Source of the DNA: Cyclaneusma minus
Taxonomy: Eukaryota > Ascomycota > Leotiomycetes > Marthamycetales > Marthamycetaceae
Length of the DNA stretch: 64,000 bases
Direction: 5' to 3'
Assembly: GCA_037179335.1 (NCBI GenBank)
Contig: JAKZHN010000011.1
Coordinates: forward strand, 960,428 to 1,024,427
Position 1 is the first letter of the stretch. Each line of letters begins with the position of its first letter. Shown piece after piece: positions 12,642 to 24,450 of the stretch. Both the position numbers and the translations under genes were made by a program. Under the pieces are notes generated by a model, which saw only the letters and a program-made list of their open reading frames with translations, was not told where the DNA came from and ran no database searches.

Positions 12642-13509
12642 TTACATGACCAGTCCAAGAGCCATCATGACACCAGCGCTCAAACCCAAGCCCAGAGTAA
12701 CCTCCAAGTGTCCAGCGGCACCGGTAGATTGCGTGATGCCGGAGGCAGTAGGAGTGGCAACGCTGGTGTTGGTCTTGTTGGAAGAAGACCAAGCACCGGT
12801 GGCGGAAGAAGAGGCAGATGGGTAGTAAGAAGACAGCGTGGTGCCGGCAACGTAGGTAGGCACAGCCGAGGATGCGGCGACGATGCTGGTGGGGACGGCA
12901 GTGGAGGCTGCAACAATAGTGGCGGATCCTGCTACAGAGCTGACGACGACGGTGCTGGATGCAGCAGCGACGATAGACGAAGAGCCGCTGGCAGAGGAGG
13001 CGGCGATGTGGAAGGGGAAGGAGTATTGGAAGGTGGTGGGGTCGGAGTCGAGCGAGATCTTGAAGCCGTAGGTTGCGTACTCGGCGGTGCTGGGGACGGT
13101 CCAGGTGTATGTGCCCAGGGTGTTATCGATCGATGCTATATCGGGTCAGTATGGGTGTTCCAGTTGTGTTCCAGCTCAAGTTCCCGTGGAACGTGTCACA
13201 TAGGCCTCGTGACTTATACGAGGACAGTATGACCTTGCTGGGGAACTTGAGGAAGGAGAGAAGATTTTATTGGCAGGGGGAAGACATACAGGCAATGGTC
13301 TCTCCCAATTGGAGGGTTGCGGCAGTAGCACCCTCGAGCAGAGTGATGGTCACGGTGCCGGACTGAGTGGAGGTCCAGACAATATCGAGAGAGGAGCCGG
13401 CGGGGACTTCTTGGTCTTGGGTAGGCGCAGTGATGGGGTCGAAGCCAGCGGTCTGAGCGAGGGCCATGCTGCTGAAAGCCAAAAGGCTGGCGGTGATTGA
13501 GAAACGCAT
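12642..13509 (-). CDS. GPI-anchored Kre9/Knh1-like cell-wall protein
   Basis: Two exons: 13290-13509 and 12642-13135 (GTATGT donor), giving 237 aa. The parts are a signal peptide (MRFSITASLLAFSSMALA), then one Ig-like beta-sandwich module of the Kre9/Knh1 N-terminal type (FDPITAPTQDQEVPAG, SLDIVW, TVTITLLEGA, GTYTWTVPST, YGFKISLDSDPTTFQYSFPF). Next comes a long Ser/Ala/Thr/Val-rich stalk likely to be O-glycosylated, and a hydrophobic C-terminus (LEVTLGLGLSAGVMMALGLVM) after a small-residue stretch that suits a GPI attachment site. Family members sit in the plasma membrane or wall and are linked to beta-1,6-glucan assembly or adhesion; a specific role is not shown here. Intron placement rests on frame closure and recovery of the beta-strand SSIDNTLGTYTW. 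Confidence 0.88.
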
Positions 13510-15825
13510 GTTTGCGGGTGAGGGAGTTCGACGCTGGAGTCTGGGGTTTTGTTCTGGAGACAGATATCGACACCCCGAAAGTGTCTTTGGATCGAAATGA
13601 ATGTGGGAGGCCGAAAGCAGGTGTCGAGCGTAAAAGAGAGACTGGTATCGCAGCGATACTGGACAATAAGTAGTTCAAAAGAGTGTAGGCGGGAATCCGG
13701 CAATTGCAACAGTTAGCGGTGGGAAGCTAAACTTAATGACGAGACGGAAACACAGAAAGAGCGACTTTGTGGTAAAAGAGTGAATAGTCTCTGAGATAGA
13801 GAAGACGGGTTTTGGAGGGGATGACAGGTCGATGCAAACGAGAAGAAGCCAACCTCTTTGCAGCTGGCGCAAGGAGCTGGAGACGTCTTATGGGCCGAGA
13901 AACAAGCCACTCCGGCGGATGGGATGCAAATTAAGCTTAATCCAGCATGGTCCCGTAGCCCTGCCCATGGGGCACATCAACATCGGATCTCTCATTTCAG
14001 CGAATGATGCATTTCGGCCAAGCGAAAACGGCACAGGCTCTTGCCTCGCTGCCGTCTAATGCCGGATTTTCCAATCTCCAGGTCCTGTACTGTCTCTGGT
14101 AGACCGCTTCGGCCAGCTCTTCTACCCTCGGTACCAACACAATCGGTGACTTCATGGCCGTCAGCCGTTTGCCTTGCGCTGCGAGGGGCCGCAAAAAGAG
14201 ATTGGGGACTCCGATGTGGCGTCGATAGCTGCGGAAAGCTGAGGTCGCGATCCGCCTACCCAGCGAGTAGCAGTGAAGATATCATGGCTGCTACATGTAC
14301 ATAGGCAGGGCTGAGCCGCGCCGAGAACTTATCCCTGGTGACCCCTGAGCTACATGTACGGCGGGCCCGTGTGGCTTGAAGCGCTGCGGGCTGGCCAATC
14401 AGAAACGGCTGGCTCAGCCACCGAAAGGGAATTTACCCATCTTTTGCGCCGCCTTGGCATAAGCATGGGAAACATTTGGACTGATCGGGTCCTATCCTCC
14501 GTTCAAGCATAAATCCCTTGAAAGATCCTCTTAAATCCGATTTTCCGTCTGAACATCATAATTCGGCCTTTTGCATATAGACGCCCGGGCGCTGCCGCGC
14601 TACCTATTTTGGTGTCATAAACGTCGAAACCCCCCTTTTGGCTGACTATTCGGGCACAACCTACATGATCCAGCCATACTTCACAACTTTGAAGAAAAAT
14701 ACAACATCTCCATCAGCATCTCACATTCAGGACTCTCCCTCGTTTCACATCACATACGACCCCGCTGCCTGCCTCGTTCACGGTCCACCATTAATTTATG
14801 TACCCACGGCCCATCTCCACCTCGGCCTCAATCCTCCGCATAAAGATTACCAGCACGATGTCCCATCAACCGACCATCATGCAGCGCCAAGCTTAATTTT
14901 AACCTCAATTGAATCCAACGGTACCAGCCGACATTGCCGGTGTTGCAGACAACTTGTTTCTATTCAATCTCAACATGAAGGGCCCAAATACCACCAGGGA
15001 GATATTTCGGATGCTGAGTATATGTACGAACAAACCTATCGGCGAAAACCGAGATTCAAAATATTCCAGGGTTTGCAGTGACGAGTCGCTGGATAAGGTA
15101 ATTTCCTACATGTTACTGTACCCTAACATATAACATCGCAAAACGCAATCGTCGAACTGGACTGAGGAACTTCTGCGGATGTGTCCTTGGAGGTGTCTTC
15201 CGCCTCCCTTCACATCTCCGCGACGTAATCTTGAACAGCGACATCCAGGCCTGGCCGAGTGGCCGCTACCTCGACGAATGTCCAGACCGAAGAAAGAACG
15301 TCTTGTGCCCTTGTCCATCGAAACCGCCTCTCATTCATCAGATCCCACTTGTTTTCCCGAGAAAAGCTTGGAATGAGGGGTCGATAGATCCCATTTCGAA
15401 CCGGGGAGTCGAGTACTGTGAGACCATGTTCTCGAAGGGGGAGCGTAGTAGGTTGAAGCAGAGCGCTCCGTAGCAGTCAGTGAGATATCAGGAGAATGCT
15501 ATACGAAAGCTCGTACTAGTGGACTTCGTGACAGTACAAGGATAGGTATGTACGAAGTTGACCTTAGTTGATTGGTAGGAGTATAAGGAAGCAGAGGTAT
15601 TCATGAAGTTGTTCGCCTTTCTCTTTATAACGGGTTCTAGTCATCGACTTTAAAGGGGGAACGGCGGTAGCACATGGCACTCGAAGGCAAGAAACCAGCA
15701 CCTTGAAAGAAACCATCCGCTCTATCAAAAAACTGCTATAACTTTTACGCTTCTCCAGTCGTGTAAAGCAAAAATCCGAAAAAGCAGAATAAACCACTTA
15801 CACCCAGTCCAGTCCACCACCCACA
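13510..15825. other. 2.3-kb intergenic region
   Basis: Lies between the start of the GPI-protein gene and the 3' end of the nitrate transporter gene. A possible small gene remnant (14858-15080) is listed separately. Otherwise I see only short overlapping frames, and TACATGTAC palindromes near 14293 and 14351 of unknown meaning. Confidence 0.5.
14858..15080 (+). pseudogene. possible small gene remnant with two TAA stops in RIP-like context
   Basis: An ATG at 14858 opens a frame that runs 12 codons to TAA (14894-14896), has one Phe codon, then a second TAA (14900-14902). It then stays open with protein-like composition (ADIAGVADNLFLFNLNMKG, then TREIFRMLSICTN) to a good donor-like GTAATT near 15099. 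Both stops would be CAA (Gln) before a C-to-T change at CpA, the dinucleotide preferred by repeat-induced point mutation, and they sit in a Gln-rich context. Downstream exons were not convincingly resolved. It may instead be a live gene starting at the internal ATG near 14969, or chance. No family was recognised. Confidence 0.3.
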
Positions 15826-17584
15826 TCATCTCCCTCCAATCTGCGTCTTCGCAATCGGTCTGATCCAGCAAACCGCCACATTGACCGCAATCGTCACAAC
15901 CCCAATAATCCAAATCACCTTCCCATAATCCGTCCCGCTATACCGAAAAATAATCGCAAACACAATGCCTCCCATGTTCCCAATACCCCCCGTCACCCCA
16001 CTCACAATCCCGTTCGCAAACGGACTCACATGCGGCACCAAGCTATAATTCGCCCCATTCCCCGCCTCCAGAAAAAACGCCATGCCTGCGACTAATCCAA
16101 ACATCGTCGCTTTGTCCTTGCTATCCAGCACACCGATGGCAATTTGGAAACCGCCAGCCACGAGGCACAAGAAGTGTAGCCAGGTCTTCTTGCTCCAGAC
16201 GCTGCCGGTGCGGCGATATACGAAGTCGGAGATTATCCCGCCAGCGGGGCGACACACGACGTTGAGCAGCCCAAACATGGCCGCCCAGGCTCCCGATTCG
16301 CTCTGTCCCAGCGCCGGGAAGTTCTTGTCGTAGTAGCTCCCGAGCACGGAATTGATAGCCAGCTCCGCGCCAAAAGTGCAGAAGTAACATCCGGCCGTGA
16401 CAAACACCTGCGGCGAGAAAACAACCGGAATGGCTTCGCGAAGCGAAGGCTTCTGGACCATTTCGCCGGAGGCGATGGCCATCATTTCGGACGAGGAGAG
16501 CGTGGCTTCGTGGGAGAAGGAGCCGCGTTTGGCCATCGAGATGGCGCCTTCTTCTTCGAGGAGTTTGTGGTCGACGGATGCTGAGTGGAAGGGGCTGGAG
16601 GCGCCGGAGACAGCTCGGTCGGTGACGTTTCCTGGTACAGCGACTTTTTCGCCATCGACTGCGACGCCGTGAGCTTGGAGGTTCTGCTGTACGGCCATCT
16701 GCCTCTCGCTCCACTTCCCCGTCGGCGTATCAGGACACAAAAGCACCATGGCGATAGCAGTAGCCGTAATCAGGATAAACGGCACGATGAATGTAACGCG
16801 CCATGCGACGTGCGGCGTCAGGCCGCTGCTGTTGACCAAAGAGTTGAAGATGGCGGGCATGACGAAATACGTAATTCCGCCACCGGCATTGCCCCAGCCG
16901 CCGGTCAGGGAGTTGGCAGTGCCAACTACATTTTTGTCGAAGAAGCCGGTGGACCAGACTTGGCAGGGCACGAAAGAACCGCCTAGGATGCCGACGAAGA
17001 AGCGCAGGGTCGTGAGGCCGGCGGCGGACGTGACAGTGCCGGCGAGGGCGGTGGGGATGGCGCCGATGAGGAGGCAAGCTGCGAAGACGTTGCGGGGGCC
17101 GAAGCGGTCGCAGGCTGGGCCGGCTACGAGGCGTACCAAGAGTCTGGAAATGGGGGGTTAGCGGTCTTCCATTAATCTGCTGTGCGAGAGGGAGAAGGAG
17201 GGGAGGGGATTAGAGCATACGTTGCAGTAAGAGCGACGATGTTGGAGTTGGCGATTTCGACTTGAGTAAGATTCAGGTCCTTCTTGATAGTTTTGGTCAT
17301 CTGCGGAGAATTAGGGGACTGCTGAGGAGATTTGGAGGCATTCGAGACTCTCTGCATACCAAGGGCGGAAACGCATACCTGTCAAGACTGTCAGATCGAG
17401 CCGAGTATCGTTTGGATTTGGGATATACATACCAGGACCAAAAAGCAATCATGAATCCCCACCACGAGAAGAGGAAAACTCGGCCATATTGGTTGATTGG
17501 GTTCAAGATGGGAATGGAGCGGGCTTTGTGGTTGACTGGGTTAACCTCTGGTGCTCGCCACAGCGCGGCAACGTTGAATCCCAT
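15826..17584 (-). CDS. high-affinity nitrate/nitrite transporter (NNP family, CrnA/NrtA-like)
   Basis: Four exons: 17433-17584, 17360-17378, 17221-17300 and 15826-17143, joined to 522 aa. The second exon is only 19 nt and supplies YAFPPL, a conserved piece of the first membrane region. All four junctions restore known family sequence: AFWSWYAFPPLMTKTIKKDL and VALTATLLVRLVAGP. NNP signatures include CDRFGPRNV, the nitrate signature GWGNAGGGITYFVMP in TM5, and GGIGNMGGIVFAI in TM11. A long hydrophilic loop of about 90 residues after TM6 (from TGKWSERQM) is the fungal central loop. It imports nitrate with protons across the plasma membrane. No nitrate or nitrite reductase gene lies beside it in this window, unlike the crnA-niiA-niaD cluster of Aspergillus. 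Confidence 0.94.
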
Positions 17585-18029
17585 GTCGACGACTCCTTGT
17601 ATGCCTATGGTCTCATACAGAGTCCAGTGAAGTCAGGTTGGAGCTCAGCGACTAGGGTCAGACGTCGAATTCTTGCCTGCGTGGAAGATGGTGTTGTACA
17701 GCAGCTAAATCCAAAGCAGAATTCAGGGGGCATGTTAACACCATATATATCAATCTGCCTCTGAGTGCCTAGAGTTCTGCTCGATCCTAACTTGCTTCCA
17801 GGATGCAGCATGTATGATGTGTATCTCCGGTAGCACGGTAGCCATGCGGCCTATAAGGTGTAGCATCGGTTAGCTTATGTTATTATGTGGTATAGAAGCA
17901 GCCAATACAGCAAGTCCGCGGGCAGACCTGACGACGGAGATCTGCACTTGAGAGATGGAGTGTGGGTGATCCGGGGTAGGTAAAGTACAAATCAATAACA
18001 GACGTCAACATACCTCAAGGATCCAGGTT

Positions 18030-18254
18030 TTATCAGCCACACCAGTCGTCAATCCCCATCAAATCCGGGGAACTCAGCCAGCAGCAAAACAAGCTCCGAG
18101 AGGCTGAAAACCAGACTGGGCGACATTGATCCCACATATCTTCTTATCTCTGCAGCCTGGAGATGCACGACACGACATGTCGGACCAGCATGAGCTGGGA
18201 CGCGGGTGTGTGACTTCACAAAACCCACTCTTTTTTTTTTTATCTTTGCGATAA
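18030..18254. promoter_or_regulatory. candidate GATA-factor (AreA/NIT2) sites upstream of nitrate transporter
   Basis: GATAA or its complement TTATC occurs at 18030-18034, 18144-18148, 18240-18244 and 18250-18254; the last two form a close inverted pair. They lie about 450-670 bp upstream of the nitrate transporter start. Fungal nitrate genes are commonly activated through paired GATA sites by AreA/NIT2. The motif is short and frequent by chance, so this is only suggestive, and I found no full NirA consensus. Confidence 0.3.
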
Positions 18255-18865
18255 AGCCAGAGACATGGCGAATTTGAAGAATACTTAAGGACATGTCTAT
18301 TTCCGCGGAATCTGGAGCAGCGGCGCTGGGGGTTTGAATGAGAGAGAACTACTAGTACTTATCGGTGTACTATACCTGGGTATGTACTTTGGTGTCGCCA
18401 CGGGAAGGACTCTTGCGATAAATAGGCCGCTGTTCGCTGATGGTAGCACATCAAGGCTCGCTTCCTCAAATACTCGCCCAGCGCTCGCTGAAAGTTTTGC
18501 AGCATTTCCTTCTTCCTCGATGTTGCTTCTCGCTCGGCCCCGACAGTCATTCGCATCCCCAATTCCTCTCAGTCCATTGCACGAACGGAAAAGTTATCCC
18601 AAGTTAACACCTTGACTTGACGTCCAACGCTTTCTCCGCGCTAACCGCCAAGCACCCAAAGCTTCCTTATCTCTCCCCCTCGCCCACCAATCACAAGGCG
18701 CATGAACGATAGGACGAGAGGATCTCGGAAACCAGAATTTAACTTCACGCCTCACATTCAAACTTCAGATGTCGAATTTCTTACTTTCCAGAAAAGCCTC
18801 TTCCAGCCGTGCTGCGGAGAAGCCTCCGAGGCTTCCGCGAGGGAACTATTAATAATGCCTCGGAG

Positions 18866-18953
18866 TTTCGATAATGCCAAGCCATATGGCATTGACAGGA
18901 TGAAGGGACTATGTGGAGCTCTATCATCCTTAACACAAGTGCCATTATCGAAA
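18866..18953. repeat. 88-bp inverted-repeat element
   Basis: The arms TTTCGATAATG (18866-18876) and CATTATCGAAA (18943-18953) are perfect inverted repeats, 66 bp apart. Just upstream, near 18822-18848, a second imperfect hairpin is built on GAAGCCTC/GAGGCTTC. The pattern suits a small foldback or miniature transposon remnant, but no target-site duplication is clear. Confidence 0.4.
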
Positions 18954-19443
18954 TAGTGTTTTGATTTCTGAATCTCCGTGTTTTTGAATATCTTCGGCTT
19001 CCTCGCTTCCCTTACTTTCCGCATTGCTAGCTCTTCTATCTACAACCTGCCTCTGTTCTTCGAAGACTTCCGAGGCCTGAAAGATGCTGCTACGCAACAG
19101 ACATTACCACTCATCAAATTCCACACAAGAAACCCAAACCAAACGCCAATAAAGGCCGAGATGCCAGGTATACGTTCCCGTCTAGTGCGCCGCCGTACGC
19201 CGAAAATACCCAGATCTCCACGGATATGCGAAACCAGGAACTCCAGGAAAATGCAATGATGATAGAACCAGCCCGCGTCCAGAGAGCCCCCACGACAAAA
19301 GAAAAAATTGGACCCGTTTCGGGAAGTTGAGCAATTTCACTCTTTTGAGATCGTGTCAGCCAGAAGTCTCATATGCTTGCTGGCTTTGCACCGCATCTCG
19401 TTTCTCCAATCCTCTCCTCTTCTCTCTGTTTCTCTCAGCAAAT

Positions 19444-22400
19444 CTAGCTCCTTACAGCCTCTGGCCTTGGTCGCTGTATCTGCAAGATGGCAGGAATATT
19501 GGAATAATCCAGTCCATATCTCACACTCGCATCCAGCTTCTTGCTCGCAGCTGTCTTGCCACTACCGTGCAGTCTAGAGTCGTATCCGCTGGGGCGATCT
19601 GATGTCAGCTTTGGGGCTGGCGATGGCAACGGCGGTGTTTGTGGAGCTTGTTGCGTCTGCCGAAGTGGGGATGGGGTCAAAGATGTTGAGCCATGAACAG
19701 CCCGGACTGAGGGTTGAGATGGTGCGGAGGCCGCATGTTGCCGCTGCGGTTGCGGTTGCGGTGGTGATGGCGGGTATTGCTGCAAAGCATGGGCTTTGTT
19801 GGCCCACGGACTGCGAGTTACCGAGTGCAACTGGCGAAATTGCTGTGTCTGGACTTGTTGGGATCCTGGGAGGTTCTCCATGGATTTTCGCGCGCTAAGG
19901 AGAGCTGGTGCACCCGATTCGGTGCCAGAGCGAGGGTGGGAGTCGAGAGGACCCTGAGATTGATTGAGACTGTTGGTACCAGGATCCCTACCAAAGGTGT
20001 TGTCGCCCACTGTTTTGCTGCGTTGATGGTGTCGAGAACGTGCCACATTTGGAGAGCCAGAGACGGGGCGAAACATGCTAGACTTTGCTGGACGAGGATC
20101 ATCATTGGGTAACGGGCCCAATACTTGTCCAGCAGATGGACGGCGATGACTCAATATGGTTTGGGACGGGAGAGAATCAATGTGCGTCGAGCCGGGTTGT
20201 GTCTGCCTATTTCGAGAGAGCATTGCCGTCATTTGTTTAGACACAGGCGGAGACTTGCCATGTCCAGCATCGATAGTCCCAGGCATGGGAGGAAGTGGGG
20301 GAACATCCTCAACATGTAATGGGTGTCGCGAATGAGAATTAGATCTCCGACTGTGCGAGGCATCGACGCTTTCCGGTCGAGCGGTCATCTGTTGGCGATC
20401 ACGGCTGCGGCGACGCGCGAGTTGAGATGCTTCCCATGCATCCATGGTCGGCCGGCCACCACCATTCTGCTTCTGAGGCAACAGCTCACTGGGTGTTTCG
20501 GGCACGTAACGATGATCCATGGCGGTCATGGCTAAGTCGTAAGGACTACCGCCCAGTCCAGCGTGCACGCTCTCGACGCTGGTGATGTGTAGCATGAATT
20601 CCTCTTCTGTAGGGTCTCGATTTCCTTCGGTATCTTGTAGAGCCGAAAGTGGGACATGTGAGGTATGTCGACGAGTTCTTTTCGGCGTTTTGCCATTTGG
20701 ATCCTGCCTTCTTGACGTCGGCTTGTTCTCGCTGCTCTGGCTCTGCTTGACAAGGTCTTTTGACAGCTTGGGCACATTAGTTTCATTCGACACTCGTGGA
20801 ACATTCCCGCGGACTTCAGTTGACTTCGCATCTGATGGTGTTGGAGTTGCCTTTGTCAATGTTACTATAGGGACAGCATGCCCATCGGACATGGACCTTG
20901 GATGGTCTTGCAGCCTCTGCTGATGCTCCTTCGATGGAAGTTTCGGCACCGCGGTAACTTGCTTACTCTCGCCAGCAGACGAAGACTGACTAGCGGGCTG
21001 TGAATAAAGATTCGCCTTGGTATTTTTTCGGCGCAATTCAGGCCTCGAAGGAGTAGACTTCGCAGTAGGTTTCGCAAATCTGGGCGACCAGTTCTGTTCG
21101 TCTTCGGTATGGCTGTCCTCAGACTGAGGTGCTAAGTCGATAGACATGGTGTACAACGCGAACTGAGGAGCTGTGGGGGCGAGTCGGTGTGGCATAGGTG
21201 GTGATGGTGATGTCGACGTCGAACGGGCCCTTGGTCCATTTGGTCCAGCTGAACGCGACCGAACGCGTGTATTGGCAGGTGTTGGCATAGTAGGTTCCGA
21301 GGGTTTTGTCTCTGGCTCGTCGTCCATGCCTACTGCAACCTCCATTGAAGATGCATCACTACCACTGCTATAATCTCTCCTATCCCAAGATGACGAAGAC
21401 TCTCCGGAAAGCTCAAAGCATTCTGGTGCTTCGGGACCAGAAACGGAATCGCGGGCTGAGGGGTTGGTGGTTTTGGAGAGGTCTTTGCGGGCTTTGATGG
21501 ATTTCAGAGACACGATAGAGCTATATCCGCTGTCAGTCTTGGAAAGAGGTTTGGCAGCTAGCTCTTTGCGTCTGGAATCTGGTGCATCGGAACTCTCGTT
21601 GGTTTTCGGCTCCATCAGGATAGTCGTCTGCGCACCTTTTTGTCTCTTCGAGTCGGCCGTCATCCCCTGCCGTTTGCCTGAGAAGTTGATAACCTGCTTG
21701 TGCTGTTTGGGCTGCTCTGCATCCGGCGCATCCTCAAATAAATCATCCTCCGTTGCCATCGGTTTCGAAGTGGCCTCCAGCCTGGGACTGCGGGGCGGCG
21801 ATTCGACAAAAGAAAAGGGGCTGGATTCGAGTCCTTCCATATATGACTGCGCCAAATCCTCCGACGTCCTCCTTCCGTGGTATGTACGTGTCTTTGCAGA
21901 TACTGCTTCCACCGGTACTTTTTCGAAATCCAATCTAGCAAAGTCGGGCTCGCGTCGCAGAGGGCTCCTTGCTCGTACGGGACTTGGCTGCCCCTGATTT
22001 GCAGTGACTTTCGCTCGTACCGGGCTGGGCTGCTTCTGGTTTACGGTAGGTTTTTGTCGTACGGGACTTGGTTGCCTCTGGTTTAAGGAGACGTGACTGA
22101 TTTTGTTTTCGAGCGACTGCTGGATCTGAGCACGCGCCTGACCGGCAGTGAGGTAGTCCCCGCCATTGTTTTCACTTGGCGTGTTGGTAATCGCGCTCAA
22201 AGCAGGACTTGCGGCTCCGTTGGTAATTCGTAGAGTTCCCATTTTGAAAGCACCGCAGTGGTTGTAGCCTTCCAGCTCCGAAGGGGTTTGGACTCTAGAA
22301 TTCTCATTTTTGGGGACAGACAGATAATCTGCTGGCTGCGGTTGAGTATTAGGCATATCGAAATAGTTCTTCCAGAGCTCTGCCGTTGGTATGGTCTGCA

Positions 22401-23411
22401 GAGTCGGTCTTTGCACGGGGGTGCTCGTCGTATGCCGCGTTGCGATACCTGGAGTTTGTAACGATCGACGCCGGATTGGTATGGGTCGTAGCGTTCCAGA
22501 ACTGTCATAATCCGCCGCGGGGACGAAGACGCTGTTCATCTCCTTCATCCCCATATTGAGTCGTCTTGAGGCTTCTTCGAGATTTGGCTCTGGAGACTGA
22601 GCTTCGATGACTAGTGAGAGTCGAGATGCTTGGTAAGAGTATGGCACATAGGGGAGCGATGCTCTATGGCCACGCATGATGGGTCGGGAGCTATAAATAT
22701 ATCTGTCAGAAAAGGAACCAGAGAGTGCGCAATCGTTGCAACAAGTGTCAAATCAAAGGTTGCCAGACAACACGATGTGCCAGCATGCTGAACTTTATGC
22801 AGCTCGACCACGATTTTTGATGTGACGCTGGCAAATGGTATCATCCCACATACATCCGGAGCACCTGAAAGCCATGAAAAAGAATTCGATGAGGGACGCC
22901 ATTCAAACTTGTTGGTGGTTTCAATAATATCTACTTACTTGTCATGTTTGCCGTCGCTGAAGGACTCGACATCCGCCGGGCTATCAATTCCAGCACGGGA
23001 CCACCGATCGTCTGGCATAACACTGGGAAGCTTCTCGTCGCCATCGCCATATGGAGTCCATGCGTCGGCTTTAGATTTGGATGACTTTGACCGAAAAAGG
23101 TTCAATCGCAATTTTGACTTCAACGGGTCCGTGGATTCTTTGGTTGTTGAGTTGCTACGCTTTGTAGAAGAGCGAAGTTTATCAAACAACATCGTATCGT
23201 CGTCAAGAGAGGTCGTGCTTGTGTAGGCAGACGGCGGTGGAGCAGGAGGCAGCGAACGGGAATTTCTGCGAGAAAGAGCTGAGGGAGCAACATTACTCAA
23301 GACATTGGAAGTGGTGTTGGTTCGCGGTTTGGACAGCTTGCGAGGTTCAGATAGCTTATTTGCTGGCTTTGATGGCCCTCGTGGCAATTCGGAAGACTGC
23401 GAGTTTCCCAT
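19444..23411 (-). CDS. large disordered protein with N-terminal myristoylation motif
   Basis: Two exons: 22939-23411 and 19444-22690 (intron 22691-22938, GTAAGT donor), 1239 aa. I do not recognise the family beyond a recollection of similar uncharacterised ascomycete proteins. The start at 23411 is preferred over an in-frame ATG at 23441 because it gives MGNSQSS, a classic N-myristoylation signal (Gly2, Ser6). The rest is low-complexity: Ser, Pro, Lys and Arg-rich, with many proline-directed phosphosite-like SP/TP pairs. A four-fold repeat of the type NQ-x-QPSPVR occurs around residues 360-410. Gln/Pro-rich sequence near the C-terminus precedes a short more ordered end (YGLDYSNIPAILQIQRPRP). 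It is probably a membrane-tethered scaffold or signalling protein; this is inference only. Confidence 0.75.
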
Positions 23412-24250
23412 CCTGTTCCAGATGGCGGCTCGTCGATCCACGCAGCAGGGTTAATTCGAGGCCTGGTCCATCGTTTTGCCGCTCTCAAGTGACTCGAGGG
23501 AGAGGCGATGATCTAGTAGTGGTGGGCGAAGCAACGGTGATCCTCTCCGGAAACAGAAGACAGGAATAGAGATGGTCTGCTACGCCACCACGTCCACGAA
23601 AACAACAAGCACGCTGGGAGAAAATGGAGGAGAGATCGGACGGGTCTCGAGAGTAGAGCTACGGAGCACTTGCGGCCAAGCTGCCTTTACTGCAGCTATG
23701 GGCGGGTCAGAGCGGGCGGATCAGAGCAGGCGCGAGTTTGATAGTCCTCTGGATAAGAACCGGGATCTTGGCTAGCAGAGCGGAAAGTTGGCAGGCGGGG
23801 ATGGAGAAGTGCAGTGTTTCAGGATCATTCAGAGCTCTGGGAACGGCTTCGGCTGACAGGCTCTGGTGCGAGCAAGTCCGGGATTCAAGTGCACTGACAG
23901 GGAGAAGGCTAAAGCATGCCCACGTTTGACATTACGCGAAGTGAGGAAGGGCGCTTGAAACTTCGCCAACGGCTGCTCGAGATGCGGTGATGCGGTGCTG
24001 GACAGCTGAGGAAAGCGGAGGAGCTTTGGAACGGCCAGTCCAAGTGGCAAGGCAGCAGGAAGAGACCGGATGGAAACAAGAGAGGAGAGAGAGATTGAGT
24101 TACATACTACTGCAAGGCGCGGCTGACCTGTAGCGACAAGAAACTCACCTGTTATCGGTGACTTCTCCGCAGCACCCTCCTCAACTTTGCAGGTGGCAGG
24201 TTTGTCGTGCAGTACGGACCGGCCATTATTGGTTGGCATAAATAGCGAAT

Positions 24251-24283
24251 GCAGCCACAGCAGCCACAGCAGCCACAGCCACA
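24251..24283. repeat. short tandem repeat, 9-bp unit
   Basis: Three perfect copies of GCAGCCACA followed by a partial copy. Probably a simple microsatellite or minisatellite. Confidence 0.8.
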
Positions 24284-24414
24284 TTCAGCTTATCGCCACA
24301 GTCTACAGTGGTCAATACAGGAAAATAAAGAGCTTAATTTCACTGCCCCAATTGTGAGCTCTTCTCGAGATGCTATCTAAGTATGAATTGATTGTTGCTT
24401 GATATCACCGAAGC

Positions 24415-24450
24415 AGCCTCCGAACATGAAGTAGCCTCCGAACATGAAGT
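24415..24450. repeat. 18-bp tandem duplication
   Basis: Two perfect adjacent copies of AGCCTCCGAACATGAAGT (24415-24432 and 24433-24450). Confidence 0.85.

Larger units (their letters stand above)
17585..19443. other. intergenic, promoter side of nitrate transporter
   Basis: About 1.9 kb between the nitrate transporter start and the 3' end of the 1239-aa protein gene. It holds candidate GATA sites and an inverted-repeat element, listed separately. No gene was supported; the open frames are short and unconserved in look. Confidence 0.5.

Noticed and set aside
14638..15081. 147-codon plus-strand frame
   Set aside because: No ATG at its beginning, unconvincing composition, and it overlaps the more protein-like frame of the 14858 remnant.
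15240..15300. Possible tRNA suggested by GGCCTGGCCGAGTGGCCG
   Set aside because: It resembles a D-arm, but no matching acceptor stem, anticodon arm or T-arm could be found.
17585..19443. Search for nitrate or nitrite reductase genes next to the nitrate transporter
   Set aside because: No molybdopterin, cytochrome b5 or sirohaem-domain sequence appears in any frame near the transporter.
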